A stretch of DNA of 33,976 nt, from contig JAGLYP010000036.1 of assembly GCA_023132155.1 (NCBI GenBank), forward strand, positions 1 to 33,976. Direction: 5' to 3'. A program made the position numbers and the translations under genes. This DNA is from Candidatus Parcubacteria bacterium (GTDB taxonomy: Bacteria; Patescibacteriota; Patescibacteriia; Patescibacteriales; UBA12075). Under the pieces are notes generated by a model. It made no database searches, was not told the origin of the DNA, and saw only the letters and a program-made list of their open reading frames with translations. Positions 22,756-30,109 of this stretch are shown here, piece after piece (within the stretch, counting starts at the first letter, position 1; each line of letters starts with the position of its first letter).

Positions 22756-23973
22756 CTAAAATTCCAAATTACAATCCACCCGCAAATCTTGCCAAGGCGT
22801 AAATTCTTTCCGCAAAGCCTTAAAATATCCGGCAGTGGCAATCATCGCCGCGTTGTCAGTGGTATATTTCAAATCAGGCAAACTGAATTTAAAATTATTT
22901 TTCAAAACTTGTTTTTCCAGTTGTTTTCGCAGTTCCTTATTGGCAGATACTCCGCCCGCGAGCATTATTGTTTTGACATTAAATTTATTCCCCGCCTTAA
23001 TTGTTTTTTTAATCAAAACATCAATTATCGCCTGCTGAAACTCAGCGCAATATTCAGGAATCCTGTCTTTCCAATTTTTATCCTCTTCCAGCGCGTAGCG
23101 AATCGCCGTCTTTAATCCTGAAAAAGAAAAATCAAAATCAGGCGAGTCAATCATCGGACGAGGCAAGGATATTTTTGATTTATGATTTATGATTTTAGAT
23201 TTATTTATAATTTGCTTGTACTCGCTTGACGGGTGTAATTTAGAAATTAGAAATTTTTCAGCCTCAGCTGAAATTACCGGTCCCCCCGGATACCCAATCC
23301 CCATCATCTTAGCCGCCTTGTCAAAAGCCTCGCCAGCCGCGTCATCCCGAGTCTCCCCAATGGTTTTAAACCTGCCATGCCCATTCATCAACACCAACAT
23401 AGTATGCCCCCCTGATACCGTTAAAATAATAGCCGGAAATTCAAACTTTTTGTTGTATGTTGCGTGTTGCGTGTTACATGTTATGCGTTGCATGTTGCAT
23501 GTTGTGTGTTGCGTATTGCGTGATTCAATAAAATTCGCGTATATATGCCCCTCAATATGATTCACCCCGATAAGCGGAATATTCCACGCGTAAGCCAAAG
23601 ATTTAGCCGTTTCAATTCCCGTGATCAGCGAGGTAATCAAGCCCGGCCCCACGGTAACGGCAATCGCGTCAATGTCTGTCATTGCGAGCGGAGCGGAGCG
23701 GAGCGTGGCAATCCCGTCGTTATTTTTTGGTCTCTGTTTTTTTTTCTCAATTTTTTTGTTTAATCCCGCCGTTTCCAAGGCCTCATTTATTACCGGCAAA
23801 ATATTTAAAACATGCTCCCGCGCGGCCACCTCAGGCACGACACCGCCGTATTTTTTATGTATTTCAATTTGCGATGAAACTATGTTTGATAAAACTCGCG
23901 CGCGTTCTCCGTTGCCAGCGACAACAGCCGCCGCTGTTTCATCACAGCTTGTTTCTATTCCCAGTATTTTCAT
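22756..23973 (-). CDS. tsaD: tRNA N6-adenosine threonylcarbamoyltransferase with three repeat-derived inserts
   Basis: Transfers threonylcarbamoyl to A37 of ANN-decoding tRNAs. 405 aa against a usual 330-350. Core motifs are intact: ILGIETSCDETAAAVV, HKKYGGVVPEVAAREH, VTVGPGLITSLITG, metal ligands NHIEGH (His139, His143), LTVSGGHTMLVL, GEAFDKAAKMMGIGYPGG, FDFSFSGLKTA and LAGGVSANKELR. Three in-frame inserts break conserved blocks: residues about 76-99 (DGIATLRSAPLAMTD, from the GTCATTGCGAGCG repeat at 23678-23716), 151-175 (RNTQHTTCNMQ..., from TTGCGTG-type 7-bp repeats at 23452-23523) and 245-268 (KLHPSSEYKQ..., containing the 27-bp repeat at 23214-23240). The last codons (CNLEF) also read as AAATTACA-type repeat. 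All three inserts fall in surface-loop-like positions between core motifs. Confidence 0.95.
   Translation of the reverse strand: MKILGIETSCDETAAAVVAGNGERARVLSNIVSSQIEIHKKYGGVVPEVAAREHVLNILPVINEALETAGLNKKIEKKKQRPKNNDGIATLRSAPLAMTDIDAIAVTVGPGLITSLITGIETAKSLAYAWNIPLIGVNHIEGHIYANFIESRNTQHTTCNMQRITCNTQHATYNKKFEFPAIILTVSGGHTMLVLMNGHGRFKTIGETRDDAAGEAFDKAAKMMGIGYPGGPVISAEAEKFLISKLHPSSEYKQIINKSKIINHKSKISLPRPMIDSPDFDFSFSGLKTAIRYALEEDKNWKDRIPEYCAEFQQAIIDVLIKKTIKAGNKFNVKTIMLAGGVSANKELRKQLEKQVLKNNFKFSLPDLKYTTDNAAMIATAGYFKALRKEFTPWQDLRVDCNLEF
23214..23240 (-). repeat. 27-bp interspersed repeat, copy inside tsaD
   Basis: Identical to 5348-5374 on the opposite strand. Here it is translated in frame as part of KLHPSSEYKQ. 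Confidence 0.9.
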
Positions 23974-24120
23974 AGTTAATATTTTAGTTAACTTATAGTT
24001 TACAAATATATTTAACCATTAAATAGTAAAAAAGTAAAATAAAAAAATATATTTGAAAAGCGGACATTTTCAAATATGCAGATTATAAGGGCTATATATT
24101 TATTATATGGCCGCAAAAAT

Positions 24121-24150
24121 TTGACAAACCCCGAAAACTTGTGATATATT
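24121..24150 (+). promoter_or_regulatory. Promoter of nusA
   Basis: Consensus TTGACA (24121-24126), 18-nt spacer, TATATT (24145-24150) with the extended TGA before it. Confidence 0.75.
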
Positions 24151-24162
24151 TAATTTATTAAG

Positions 24163-24197
24163 GCTAGTTATCTGATAAGATAAACTAGCTTTTTTTA
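24163..24197 (+). terminator. Intrinsic terminator inside the nusA leader (candidate attenuator)
   Basis: GCTAGTT plus ATCT (24163-24173) pairs with AGAT and AACTAGC (24178-24189, one bulged A) over GATA, followed directly by a run of seven or more T. It lies after the promoter and before nusA, so it can abort nusA transcription. Confidence 0.75.
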
Positions 24198-24262
24198 TAC
24201 TAGGTTTATTTATTAATATACATATGTCGCTTGATATGCGATATATGTCGCATAAAAATTAT

Positions 24263-25747
24263 ATGTCAGATTTATCAAGCGCTATTAAGCATGTTTGCGA
24301 TGAAAAAGGATTGGATATGAACGCGGTAATATCCACGATTGAATACGCGTTAGCCGCCGCTTATCGCAAGGATTTCGGGCAAAAAAATCAAAATATTGTA
24401 GTTGAATTTGATTCGGAAAAAGGAACTTCTAAAGTTTATGATGTTAAAACCGTAGTTGAGGATATGCCCCCCTGCGCTGAAGCTTCGGAGGACGAGTCCG
24501 CCGACGCTGAAGCTATGGCGGGCAAGCCCGCTGAGGTTGAAGTTATTAAGGACAGCGAAGAGGAGGAAAAAGTTAAAAATAAGAAGACGGAAAAAGGCGA
24601 ATCTTCTGATGTTAAAAAAGCGGATAGTGAAAAAAGCGAAAAATTGGAAGAAAAAGAAAATGAAGAAGAGGAGGGCGAGTCCGCCGACGCTGAAGCTTCC
24701 TCCTCCGCTAAAGCTACGGCGGATAAAATAGCGGGCGAGGAAAGAAAATTTAATCCGAAAACGGAAATTCAAATCAGTGACGCCAAATTGCTTAGAAAAA
24801 CCGCAAAAATCGGCAATGAAATCAAAACCAAGCTTGAAGTGCCGGATGCTTACGGGCGCATGGCCGCGCAAACCGCCAAGCAAGTAATTATCCAAAGGTT
24901 AAGAGAGGCGGAACGGGAAATGATTTTTAATGATTTTAAAGAGAAAGAGCATGAAGTTATCAGCGGCGTTATTCAAAGGCGCGAAGGAAGAATTATTTTG
25001 GTTGATTTGGGAAAATCAGTTGGTATTATTCCTCCGGATGAACAGATTATGGGCGAAAAATATAATACCGGCGATAGAGTTAAAGTTTATGTTAAAGAAG
25101 TCGCTTTAAAGCCCAGGGGGCCTGAAATTATTCTTTCCCGCGTCTCGGAAGAAATTTTGAAGAAAATTTTTTATTTGGAAATTCCGGAAATTTCCAATGG
25201 ACTGATTGAACTGAAAAGCGTAGCGCGCGAGGCCGGATCAAGATCAAAAGTGGCGGTTTGGACGGATTCTGAAAATGTTGATCCAATCGGTTCCTGCGTC
25301 GGCCAGCGCGGCTCCCGCATCCAAACTATCATCAATGAATTGGGCGGAGAAAAAGTGGATATTATTGAATATGACGAAGATACGGTTAAATACATTTCCA
25401 ACGCTTTGTCTCCCGCGAAAATCGGCAAAATTGATATGAATGAAGAAGGGAAAAAAGCTACAGTTACCGTCCCCAATGATCAATTGTCCCTGGCAATCGG
25501 CAAAGGCGGACAAAACGCGCGCTTGGCAGCCAAATTAACCGGCTGGAAAATTGATATTGTTGAAGATAAAACGAATCAGGAATCAGGAGTTAAGAATGAA
25601 AAATCGGAAATTAAGAATGAAGAATTAAGAATTAAGAATGAGGAATCAGAAATTAAGAATCAAGAAGAAGCTCCGGGGGCTATGGAAGATACTAAAAACG
25701 TTGATAGCGATGAAAACGCCAAAGAGGAAAATAGTGAGAAAAAGTAA
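24263..25747 (+). CDS. nusA: Transcription termination/antitermination factor NusA with repeat-rich insert
   Basis: RNA polymerase-binding elongation factor, 494 aa from the chosen start (in-frame ATGs at 24224 and 24245 are alternatives; the extra 13 residues look repeat-derived). The N-terminal domain is split: residues 1-68 and from 161, with about 90 acidic low-complexity residues between. Parts of this insert, SEDESADAEAMAGKPAE (24471-24533) and ESADAEASSSAKATADK (24674-24728), come from a GC-rich repeat (GACGCTGAAGCTATGGCGG type) also found before tRNA-Gly. Then come the S1 domain (VISGVIQRREGRIILVDLG), KH1 and KH2 (IGSCVGQRGSRIQTI, LAIGKGGQNARLAAKL). The acidic tail from about residue 450 is largely translated AATTAAGAATGAGG-type 7-bp repeats. 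The leader terminator suggests self-controlled expression. Confidence 0.95.
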   Translation: MSDLSSAIKHVCDEKGLDMNAVISTIEYALAAAYRKDFGQKNQNIVVEFDSEKGTSKVYDVKTVVEDMPPCAEASEDESADAEAMAGKPAEVEVIKDSEEEEKVKNKKTEKGESSDVKKADSEKSEKLEEKENEEEEGESADAEASSSAKATADKIAGEERKFNPKTEIQISDAKLLRKTAKIGNEIKTKLEVPDAYGRMAAQTAKQVIIQRLREAEREMIFNDFKEKEHEVISGVIQRREGRIILVDLGKSVGIIPPDEQIMGEKYNTGDRVKVYVKEVALKPRGPEIILSRVSEEILKKIFYLEIPEISNGLIELKSVAREAGSRSKVAVWTDSENVDPIGSCVGQRGSRIQTIINELGGEKVDIIEYDEDTVKYISNALSPAKIGKIDMNEEGKKATVTVPNDQLSLAIGKGGQNARLAAKLTGWKIDIVEDKTNQESGVKNEKSEIKNEELRIKNEESEIKNQEEAPGAMEDTKNVDSDENAKEENSEKK

Positions 25748-25831
25748 GATATAAAATTTATTATTTTGCATGTTATGTGCTATGTGTTGCGTGTTGCGTG
25801 ATACGTGTCGCGTGATATGTGTTACAAAAAT

Positions 25832-26773
25832 ATGCCTCAAAAAATTTATATTATCGGCCATAAATCGCCGGATTTAGATTCGGTCGCGGCGGCGATTAGC
25901 TATGCTAATTTTAAAAATAAGCAAAAAAATGCCAGTACGTACATACCCGCAATAGCCGGAGATATTAATCAGGTAACAAAATTTGTTTTAAATAAATTTA
26001 ATTTGGAAGCGCCGGAAATCCTTAAAGACGCAAGCGGTAAAAAAATTATTTTAGTTGACCATAATGAACTCAGCCAGGCCTTAGAGGGAATTGGCGAGGC
26101 GGAAATTGTGGAAATTTTAGATCATCATAAATTAAATTTTAAATATGATTTGCCGATCGCGGTTAATATTAAGCCTTGGGGTTCAAGCTGTTCAATACTT
26201 ACGCAAATGTATTTGGACAATAATATTGAAATTAACAAAAATTTAGCAGGCTTAATGATGTCGGCTATTCTTGATGACACTGTAATTACCAAATCCCCAA
26301 CCTGTATAGATAAGGATAAGGAGTTGATTAAAAAACTAGCAGTTCTTTCAGGCATAAGCGATTGGAAAGAATACGGCCTTGAGATGTTTAAGATAAAATC
26401 CAGCGTTAAAGATTTTACTGATATGGAAATAATTAAAAATGATTTTAAGGATTTTGAGTTTAAAGCCGGAAAATTCGGCATCGGCCAGGTGGAAACGGTT
26501 GATTTAAGCGAATTTGACGCGCGCGAAAAAGCTTTATCGGAAACAATGAAAAAAATGCGCGCGAAAGAAAAGTATCATAGCGTTATTTTGGTTTTTACGG
26601 ACATTATTAACGAGGATTCGCGGTTTTTGATTGTTTCAGATGATAAGGAAAAAATCGCCAAAGCTTTAGGCGGAGAATTGAAAAATAGCGAAGCTTACAC
26701 TTCGCGTATTCCGGGAATAATGTCTAGAAAAAAACAAGTTGTTCCTTTAATTTCCAAGATTTTTGATAAATAA
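25832..26773 (+). CDS. ppaC: Manganese-dependent inorganic pyrophosphatase (family II, DHH)
   Basis: Hydrolyses pyrophosphate in the cytoplasm. 313 aa, normal for the family. Metal ligands are visible: GHKSPDLDS (His10, Asp14, Asp16), LVDHNE, EILDHHKL (the DHH motif) and the SAILDDTV aspartate; the DHHA2 C-terminal domain ends with SRKKQVVP. The start at 25832 is chosen because the 9 codons before it come from TTGCGTG-type repeats (25770-25820). The gene following, tig, starts 16 bp after its stop. Confidence 0.95.
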   Translation: MPQKIYIIGHKSPDLDSVAAAISYANFKNKQKNASTYIPAIAGDINQVTKFVLNKFNLEAPEILKDASGKKIILVDHNELSQALEGIGEAEIVEILDHHKLNFKYDLPIAVNIKPWGSSCSILTQMYLDNNIEINKNLAGLMMSAILDDTVITKSPTCIDKDKELIKKLAVLSGISDWKEYGLEMFKIKSSVKDFTDMEIIKNDFKDFEFKAGKFGIGQVETVDLSEFDAREKALSETMKKMRAKEKYHSVILVFTDIINEDSRFLIVSDDKEKIAKALGGELKNSEAYTSRIPGIMSRKKQVVPLISKIFDK

Positions 26774-26789
26774 TTTAATACATATTTTT

Positions 26790-28097
26790 ATGAAAGTTGA
26801 AAAAAAGAATTTAGAAAAATCACAAATAGAGTTAAGCGTAGAGCTTTCTTTGGATGAATTCAAGCCTTTTATCAATAAGGCCGCGAAGCGAATTTCAAAG
26901 GAAGTAAAAATTGACGGTTTTCGTTCCGGCAATATTCCATACGCGATTTTAAAGCAAAAAATCGGCGAGATGACAATTATGGAAGAGGCGGGAAAAATCG
27001 CGATTAGTTCAAAGTTGGAAGAATTAATCAAAGATCACGTTGACGGCGATCCTGTCGGCCAGCCAAAAGTTGATATTACCAAACTTGCTCCGGAAAATCC
27101 TTTAGAATTTAAAGTGGTTTTAGCTTTATTGCCGGAAGTAGCTTTGGGCGAATATAAAAATTTAAAAATTAAAATGCCAAAAGCGGATGTGCAAGATGAG
27201 GATGTAAAAAGAGCATTGGATGAAATATTGGAAACGCGCGTAAAAGAAGTTTTGGTTGAGCGCGAAGCCAAAGAAGGAGATAAGGTTTTGGCTGATCTGC
27301 AAATGTTTTTGGATAACGTGCCGATTGAAGGCGGACAAAACAAAGATACAGTTGTTATTATCGGTAAAAATTATATTGTTCCCGGTTTTGACAAAAACCT
27401 TTTAGGCGTTAAAAAAAACGATGTTAAAGAGTTTAGACTGCCTTACCCGAAAGATTATCATATGAAAAATGTAGCCGGCAAAATGGTGGATTTTAAAATA
27501 ACCGTAAAAGATGTTTATGAAAGAATCAAGCCGGAGTTAAATGATGATTTGGCCAAGGGTTTTGGATTGAATAGCGCTGATGAATTAAAAGAAAATATTA
27601 AGAAGAGCTTAGCGGATCAAAAGAAAAGAGACGCTAACACGCGCGCGGAAAAAGAAATGCTTGAAAAAATAGTCCTTAAAACCAAATTCAGCGATATTGC
27701 CGAAATGCTGGTTAAACACGAAGGCGATAAGATGATGGCTGAACTGGAACAAACAATCGCGCGGCAAGGCGGAAAATTTGAAGATTATTTGCAAAGCATC
27801 GGCAAAAGCCAAGAACAGCTTACTTTGGATTTGCTTCCTGACGCGGTTAAGCGCGTTAAGACATCAATGATGATTAGGGAGGTTGCGAAACGCGAAAAAA
27901 TAAAAGTTGGCGATAAAGAAATAAATAAGCAAATTGAGGATATGAAAAAATATTATAAAGGCGCGGGCAGCGGTTCTCCTGACGCAAAGCAGGCTGTTGC
28001 TCAAGCCGATACTCCTGAGTACAGATCTTATATTTATAATATTCTAAACAGCAGGAAAGTGGTAGACAAGTTAAAAGAATGGAATATAGCCGCTTAA
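26790..28097 (+). CDS. tig: Trigger factor
   Basis: Ribosome-associated chaperone and peptidyl-prolyl isomerase, 435 aa. The ribosome-binding N-terminal domain contains the GFRSGNIPY signature (residues about 49-57), the PPIase domain spans about 150-240 (EGDKVLADLQMFLDN, GFDKNLLGVKKNDVKEF) and the C-terminal helical arms follow. A Gly/Ser/Ala-rich segment near residue 395-410 (GAGSGSPDAKQAVAQAD) is unusual. The start at 26790 gives the typical MKVEKKNLEKSQIEL opening. No clear Shine-Dalgarno is visible; co-transcription with ppaC is likely, with the NYN protein gene 11 bp after its stop. Confidence 0.93.
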   Translation: MKVEKKNLEKSQIELSVELSLDEFKPFINKAAKRISKEVKIDGFRSGNIPYAILKQKIGEMTIMEEAGKIAISSKLEELIKDHVDGDPVGQPKVDITKLAPENPLEFKVVLALLPEVALGEYKNLKIKMPKADVQDEDVKRALDEILETRVKEVLVEREAKEGDKVLADLQMFLDNVPIEGGQNKDTVVIIGKNYIVPGFDKNLLGVKKNDVKEFRLPYPKDYHMKNVAGKMVDFKITVKDVYERIKPELNDDLAKGFGLNSADELKENIKKSLADQKKRDANTRAEKEMLEKIVLKTKFSDIAEMLVKHEGDKMMAELEQTIARQGGKFEDYLQSIGKSQEQLTLDLLPDAVKRVKTSMMIREVAKREKIKVGDKEINKQIEDMKKYYKGAGSGSPDAKQAVAQADTPEYRSYIYNILNSRKVVDKLKEWNIAA

Positions 28098-28108
28098 TCC
28101 ATAGTGGT

Positions 28109-28579
28109 ATGCTCTACATAATTGACGCCAATAATTTAGCCGGCAAGCTGGGAATTTTATTTGAAGATAATTTTGATAAAAAGCTGATAGATATAATCAA
28201 GAATTGGTCAAAAAGGAAAAATCAAATTTATTTGATTTTTGACGGAGTTGATTTTATGGGAGATAAATATACGGAAGATAATATCACAATTATTCATACG
28301 CCAAAAGATTTTTATTACGCTTCAGCTGATGATAAAGTGGTGGAGATAGCGAAAAAGTTATTAGCCAGCCGAAAAGAAGAAATACGCGTGGTTACGGATG
28401 ATTTGGGAATAATAAAAAAAATGGAAAATATTATTGATAATAAATTAAAAATAACCAAGGCCACGGAGTTTGCGAAAAAAATAAGCAGCAGGGTTAATGA
28501 TAGCACGGAACCGAAGAGCGAAGTAAATGAAGAAGAGGCTGATAAAATCAACCGGGAGTTATTGGAAATTTGGAAATAA
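28109..28579 (+). CDS. NYN-domain (YacP/Rae1-like) putative endoribonuclease
   Basis: A 156-aa PIN-like protein: IIDANNLAGKLG carries the first acidic residue, LIFDGVDF the second, and VVTDDLGII the third, the pattern of NYN/DUF901 proteins such as Bacillus Rae1 that cleave mRNA on the ribosome. It starts 11 bp after tig, a ribosome-bound chaperone, suggesting a shared transcript. The C-terminus is a charged tail (EPKSEVNEEEADKINRELLEIWK). The start at 28109 removes 10 codons that overlap tig. Confidence 0.75.
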   Translation: MLYIIDANNLAGKLGILFEDNFDKKLIDIIKNWSKRKNQIYLIFDGVDFMGDKYTEDNITIIHTPKDFYYASADDKVVEIAKKLLASRKEEIRVVTDDLGIIKKMENIIDNKLKITKATEFAKKISSRVNDSTEPKSEVNEEEADKINRELLEIWK

Positions 28580-28595
28580 TAATTTAAAATAAAGC

Positions 28596-28635
28596 GCCCC
28601 TGATCGCGTTTACGCGCGGTCAGGGGCATTTTTTT
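28596..28635. terminator. Terminator after the ppaC-tig-NYN unit
   Basis: GCCCCTGA (28596-28603) pairs with TCAGGGGC (28620-28627), with a further CGCG/CGCG inner stem, then a run of seven T. Confidence 0.85.
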
Positions 28636-28642
28636 ATTTTTT

Positions 28643-28888
28643 TTATTGCAACAGATTGGAATTAAAATTAAAGTCCGGAATATCATTTTGCGGCACCGGC
28701 GCTGAAATGATAATAATTTTTCCCGGAGCCGTCGTTACAACGTAGCCTAGTTTTTTTAAACCGGCTTTGATTTCATAATCCTCAAAACCTTTTGTTCGCA
28801 GCTCTGAAATAATATCATCGCCACTGTAGTTTTTGTTTTCCAGCTCAGTGCTCAAATCCATAACCGTTTGCGTTCTGTGGTCTGCCAT
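28643..28888 (-). CDS. Small hypothetical protein
   Basis: An 81-aa soluble protein of unknown function. The first half is predicted helical (TVMDLSTELENKNYSGDDIISELRTKGFEDYEIKAGLKKLGY), with the look of a small helical-bundle or UBA/SHOCT-like recognition module; the second half (VVTTAPGKIIIISAPVPQ) is strand-like. GGAGG lies about 7 nt before the ATG at 28888, which decides this start over the upstream ATG at 28900. Confidence 0.65.
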   Translation of the reverse strand: MADHRTQTVMDLSTELENKNYSGDDIISELRTKGFEDYEIKAGLKKLGYVVTTAPGKIIIISAPVPQNDIPDFNFNSNLLQ

Positions 28889-29000
28889 TTTTACCTCCAA
28901 TTGTTTGGTTTATGTATTTATAATAAACAACAGTTAATAATAGCAATTTAAAAATATTTGTCAATTGAATTAAAATAAAATATATTTATATTTTTTCTTG

Positions 29001-29180
29001 TGTGCCCGAGGCCGGACTCGAAGGGCTGAAGCCCACGCCCTCATTGGACGCGTAGGGTGGATATTTTATTGTTTTTTAAATTTAGTTATTTTTTTATTTT
29101 ATAACCTATAATCAAACCGGTTCAAGCCTCGCCCTCGGGCACAAGACAAAAGACTTCCTTTCAGGAAGGCTTTTGTCTTG
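29001..29180 (-). mobile_element. tRNA-3'-end-associated element, copy B (tRNA-Leu TAA)
   Basis: Reading away from the tRNA on the minus strand: the rest of the tRNA-anchored hairpin, an inverted copy of the tRNA T-arm and acceptor end (29117-29141), TTTGATTAT, an AT-rich spacer of about 50 bp, the core (29021-29060: CCACCCT, CGCG, CAATGA, GGGCTTCAGCCC) and a direct copy of the tRNA 3' end (29001-29022, 22 nt identical to 29179-29200). Order, spacing and core match the element at 260-442. The core folds as CCAC-CCT with AGGG-C-GTGG here and as ACACCA with TGGTGT in copy A, which looks like compensatory change. Confidence 0.6.
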
Positions 29181-29189
29181 TGCCCGAGG
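29133..29189. repeat. 27-bp hairpin whose right arm is the tRNA-Leu(TAA) 3' end
   Basis: 29133-29159 pairs with 29163-29189 with a single A-G mismatch and a 3-nt loop. The right arm contains the terminal bases of tRNA-Leu(TAA) (29181-29189). It is the counterpart of 249-312. Confidence 0.9.
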
Positions 29190-29264
29190 CCGGACTCGAA
29201 CCGGCACGGTGTTGCCACCAAGAGATTTTAAGTCTCTCGCGTATACCAATTTCGCCACTCGGGC
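29181..29264 (-). tRNA. tRNA-Leu (TAA)
   Basis: Acceptor GCCCGAG pairs with CTCGGGC; anticodon loop CTTAAAA within AGAGA/TCTCT gives TAA; long variable arm; T-loop TTCGAGT. CCA is not encoded: A29181 is followed by CAAG on the minus strand. It is followed by element copy B. Confidence 0.95.
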
Positions 29265-29371
29265 CAATAAATAAACTTACGCATACCCCACTTCGCTTTA
29301 ACGATTAATTATTTTATAAAATTAGTGCGTGCGCCGCGTAGCTCTTAAGCGGCAAAGCCGCAAGAGCGAAG

Positions 29372-29448
29372 TGGTGGACCGTAAGGGATTCGAACCCTTG
29401 ACCCCCTGCGTGCAAGGCAGGTACTCTAGCCAGCTGAGCTAACGGCCC
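29372..29448 (-). tRNA. tRNA-Ala (TGC), CCA encoded
   Basis: Acceptor GGGCCGT pairs with ACGGTCC (one G-U); anticodon loop CTTGCAC within CCTGC/GCAGG gives TGC; T-loop TTCGAAT; discriminator A followed by encoded CCA (29374-29372). Downstream on the minus strand are the CCACTTCGCT and AGCTACGCGG tRNA-spacer motifs. Confidence 0.95.
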
Positions 29449-29602
29449 AAACAACAAAAAACAATTAACCTTTAACTAGCATTAGTTAATTGCTGTCTGT
29501 TTTTATAATATTTAGATATTACATTATTTTTAAAAATTTTGCAAGGGAACGGCCAATAAAGAGATTTACTAAATACTGCCTTTTGATAAATAAAAACCAA
29601 AA

Positions 29603-29866
29603 TTATGTTAACTTTGTTTTGTTTGGATGTCCGAATTTTATTAAATTAATTTTTTTCTGTTTTAACCAACCTTTGATTTGTTTTTCACGCTGTATAGCCT
29701 TTTTCTTGGTTTGATATTTTTCATAATAAACAAGTTTTATTGGAAGTAAATTAGATGTATATTTAACCTCTGCTCTTTGGTGTTGTTGTAATCTAATTTT
29801 TAATTTATTGGTAAAACCGGTATAAAATAAATTGTTATTGCAAAATAAAATATAGGTGTAATACAT
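29603..29866 (-). CDS. GIY-YIG nuclease superfamily protein (UPF0213-like)
   Basis: An 87-aa single-domain protein: TYILFCNNNLFYTGFTNKLKIRLQQH carries the two tyrosine motifs and the conserved Arg, and AIQREKQIKGW carries the catalytic Glu. Stand-alone domains of this size are common in CPR and other bacteria, and their substrates are unknown. It is placed among tRNA genes and tandem repeats next to ssrA, a context of genome rearrangement. Whether it is mobile is unclear. Confidence 0.85.
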   Translation of the reverse strand: MYYTYILFCNNNLFYTGFTNKLKIRLQQHQRAEVKYTSNLLPIKLVYYEKYQTKKKAIQREKQIKGWLKQKKINLIKFGHPNKTKLT

Positions 29867-29881
29867 GTAGATTTTATTTAG

Positions 29882-30101
29882 TACTGCCCTTCGGCAAGCT
29901 CAGGGCCACTTCGACTTATGTATTAAATAGTTAGTGCCTGCACTGAGCAAGGTGGATATTTAAGCGTAAGCTAAATATCCACCGATAAATTTTATTGATA
30001 CTGCCCTTCGGCAAGCTCAGGGCCACTTCGACTTATGTATTAAATAGTTAGTGCCTGCACTGAGCAAGGTGGATATTTAAGCGTAAGCTAAATATCCACC
30101 G
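29882..30101. repeat. Tandem duplication: two 103-bp copies with a 117-bp period
   Basis: 29882-29984 and 29999-30101 appear identical and are separated by a 14-bp AT-rich linker. Each copy contains GCCCTTCGGCAAGCTCAGGGC (a GCCCT/AGGGC hairpin of a widespread REP-like type), CCACTTCGAC, and a GGTGGATATTTA/TAAATATCCACC hairpin. The array ends next to the tmRNA 3' end and may terminate its transcript. Confidence 0.92.
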
Positions 30102-30109
30102 GGTCGAAG

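Noticed and set aside
29603-29866. Homing endonuclease of the tRNA element
   Set aside because: The GIY-YIG protein is a stand-alone UPF0213-like type and is separated from the element by two tRNA genes; nothing links it to the element.
29882-30101. CRISPR array
   Set aside because: Only two long copies with a 14-bp AT linker; no short spacers and no cas genes.
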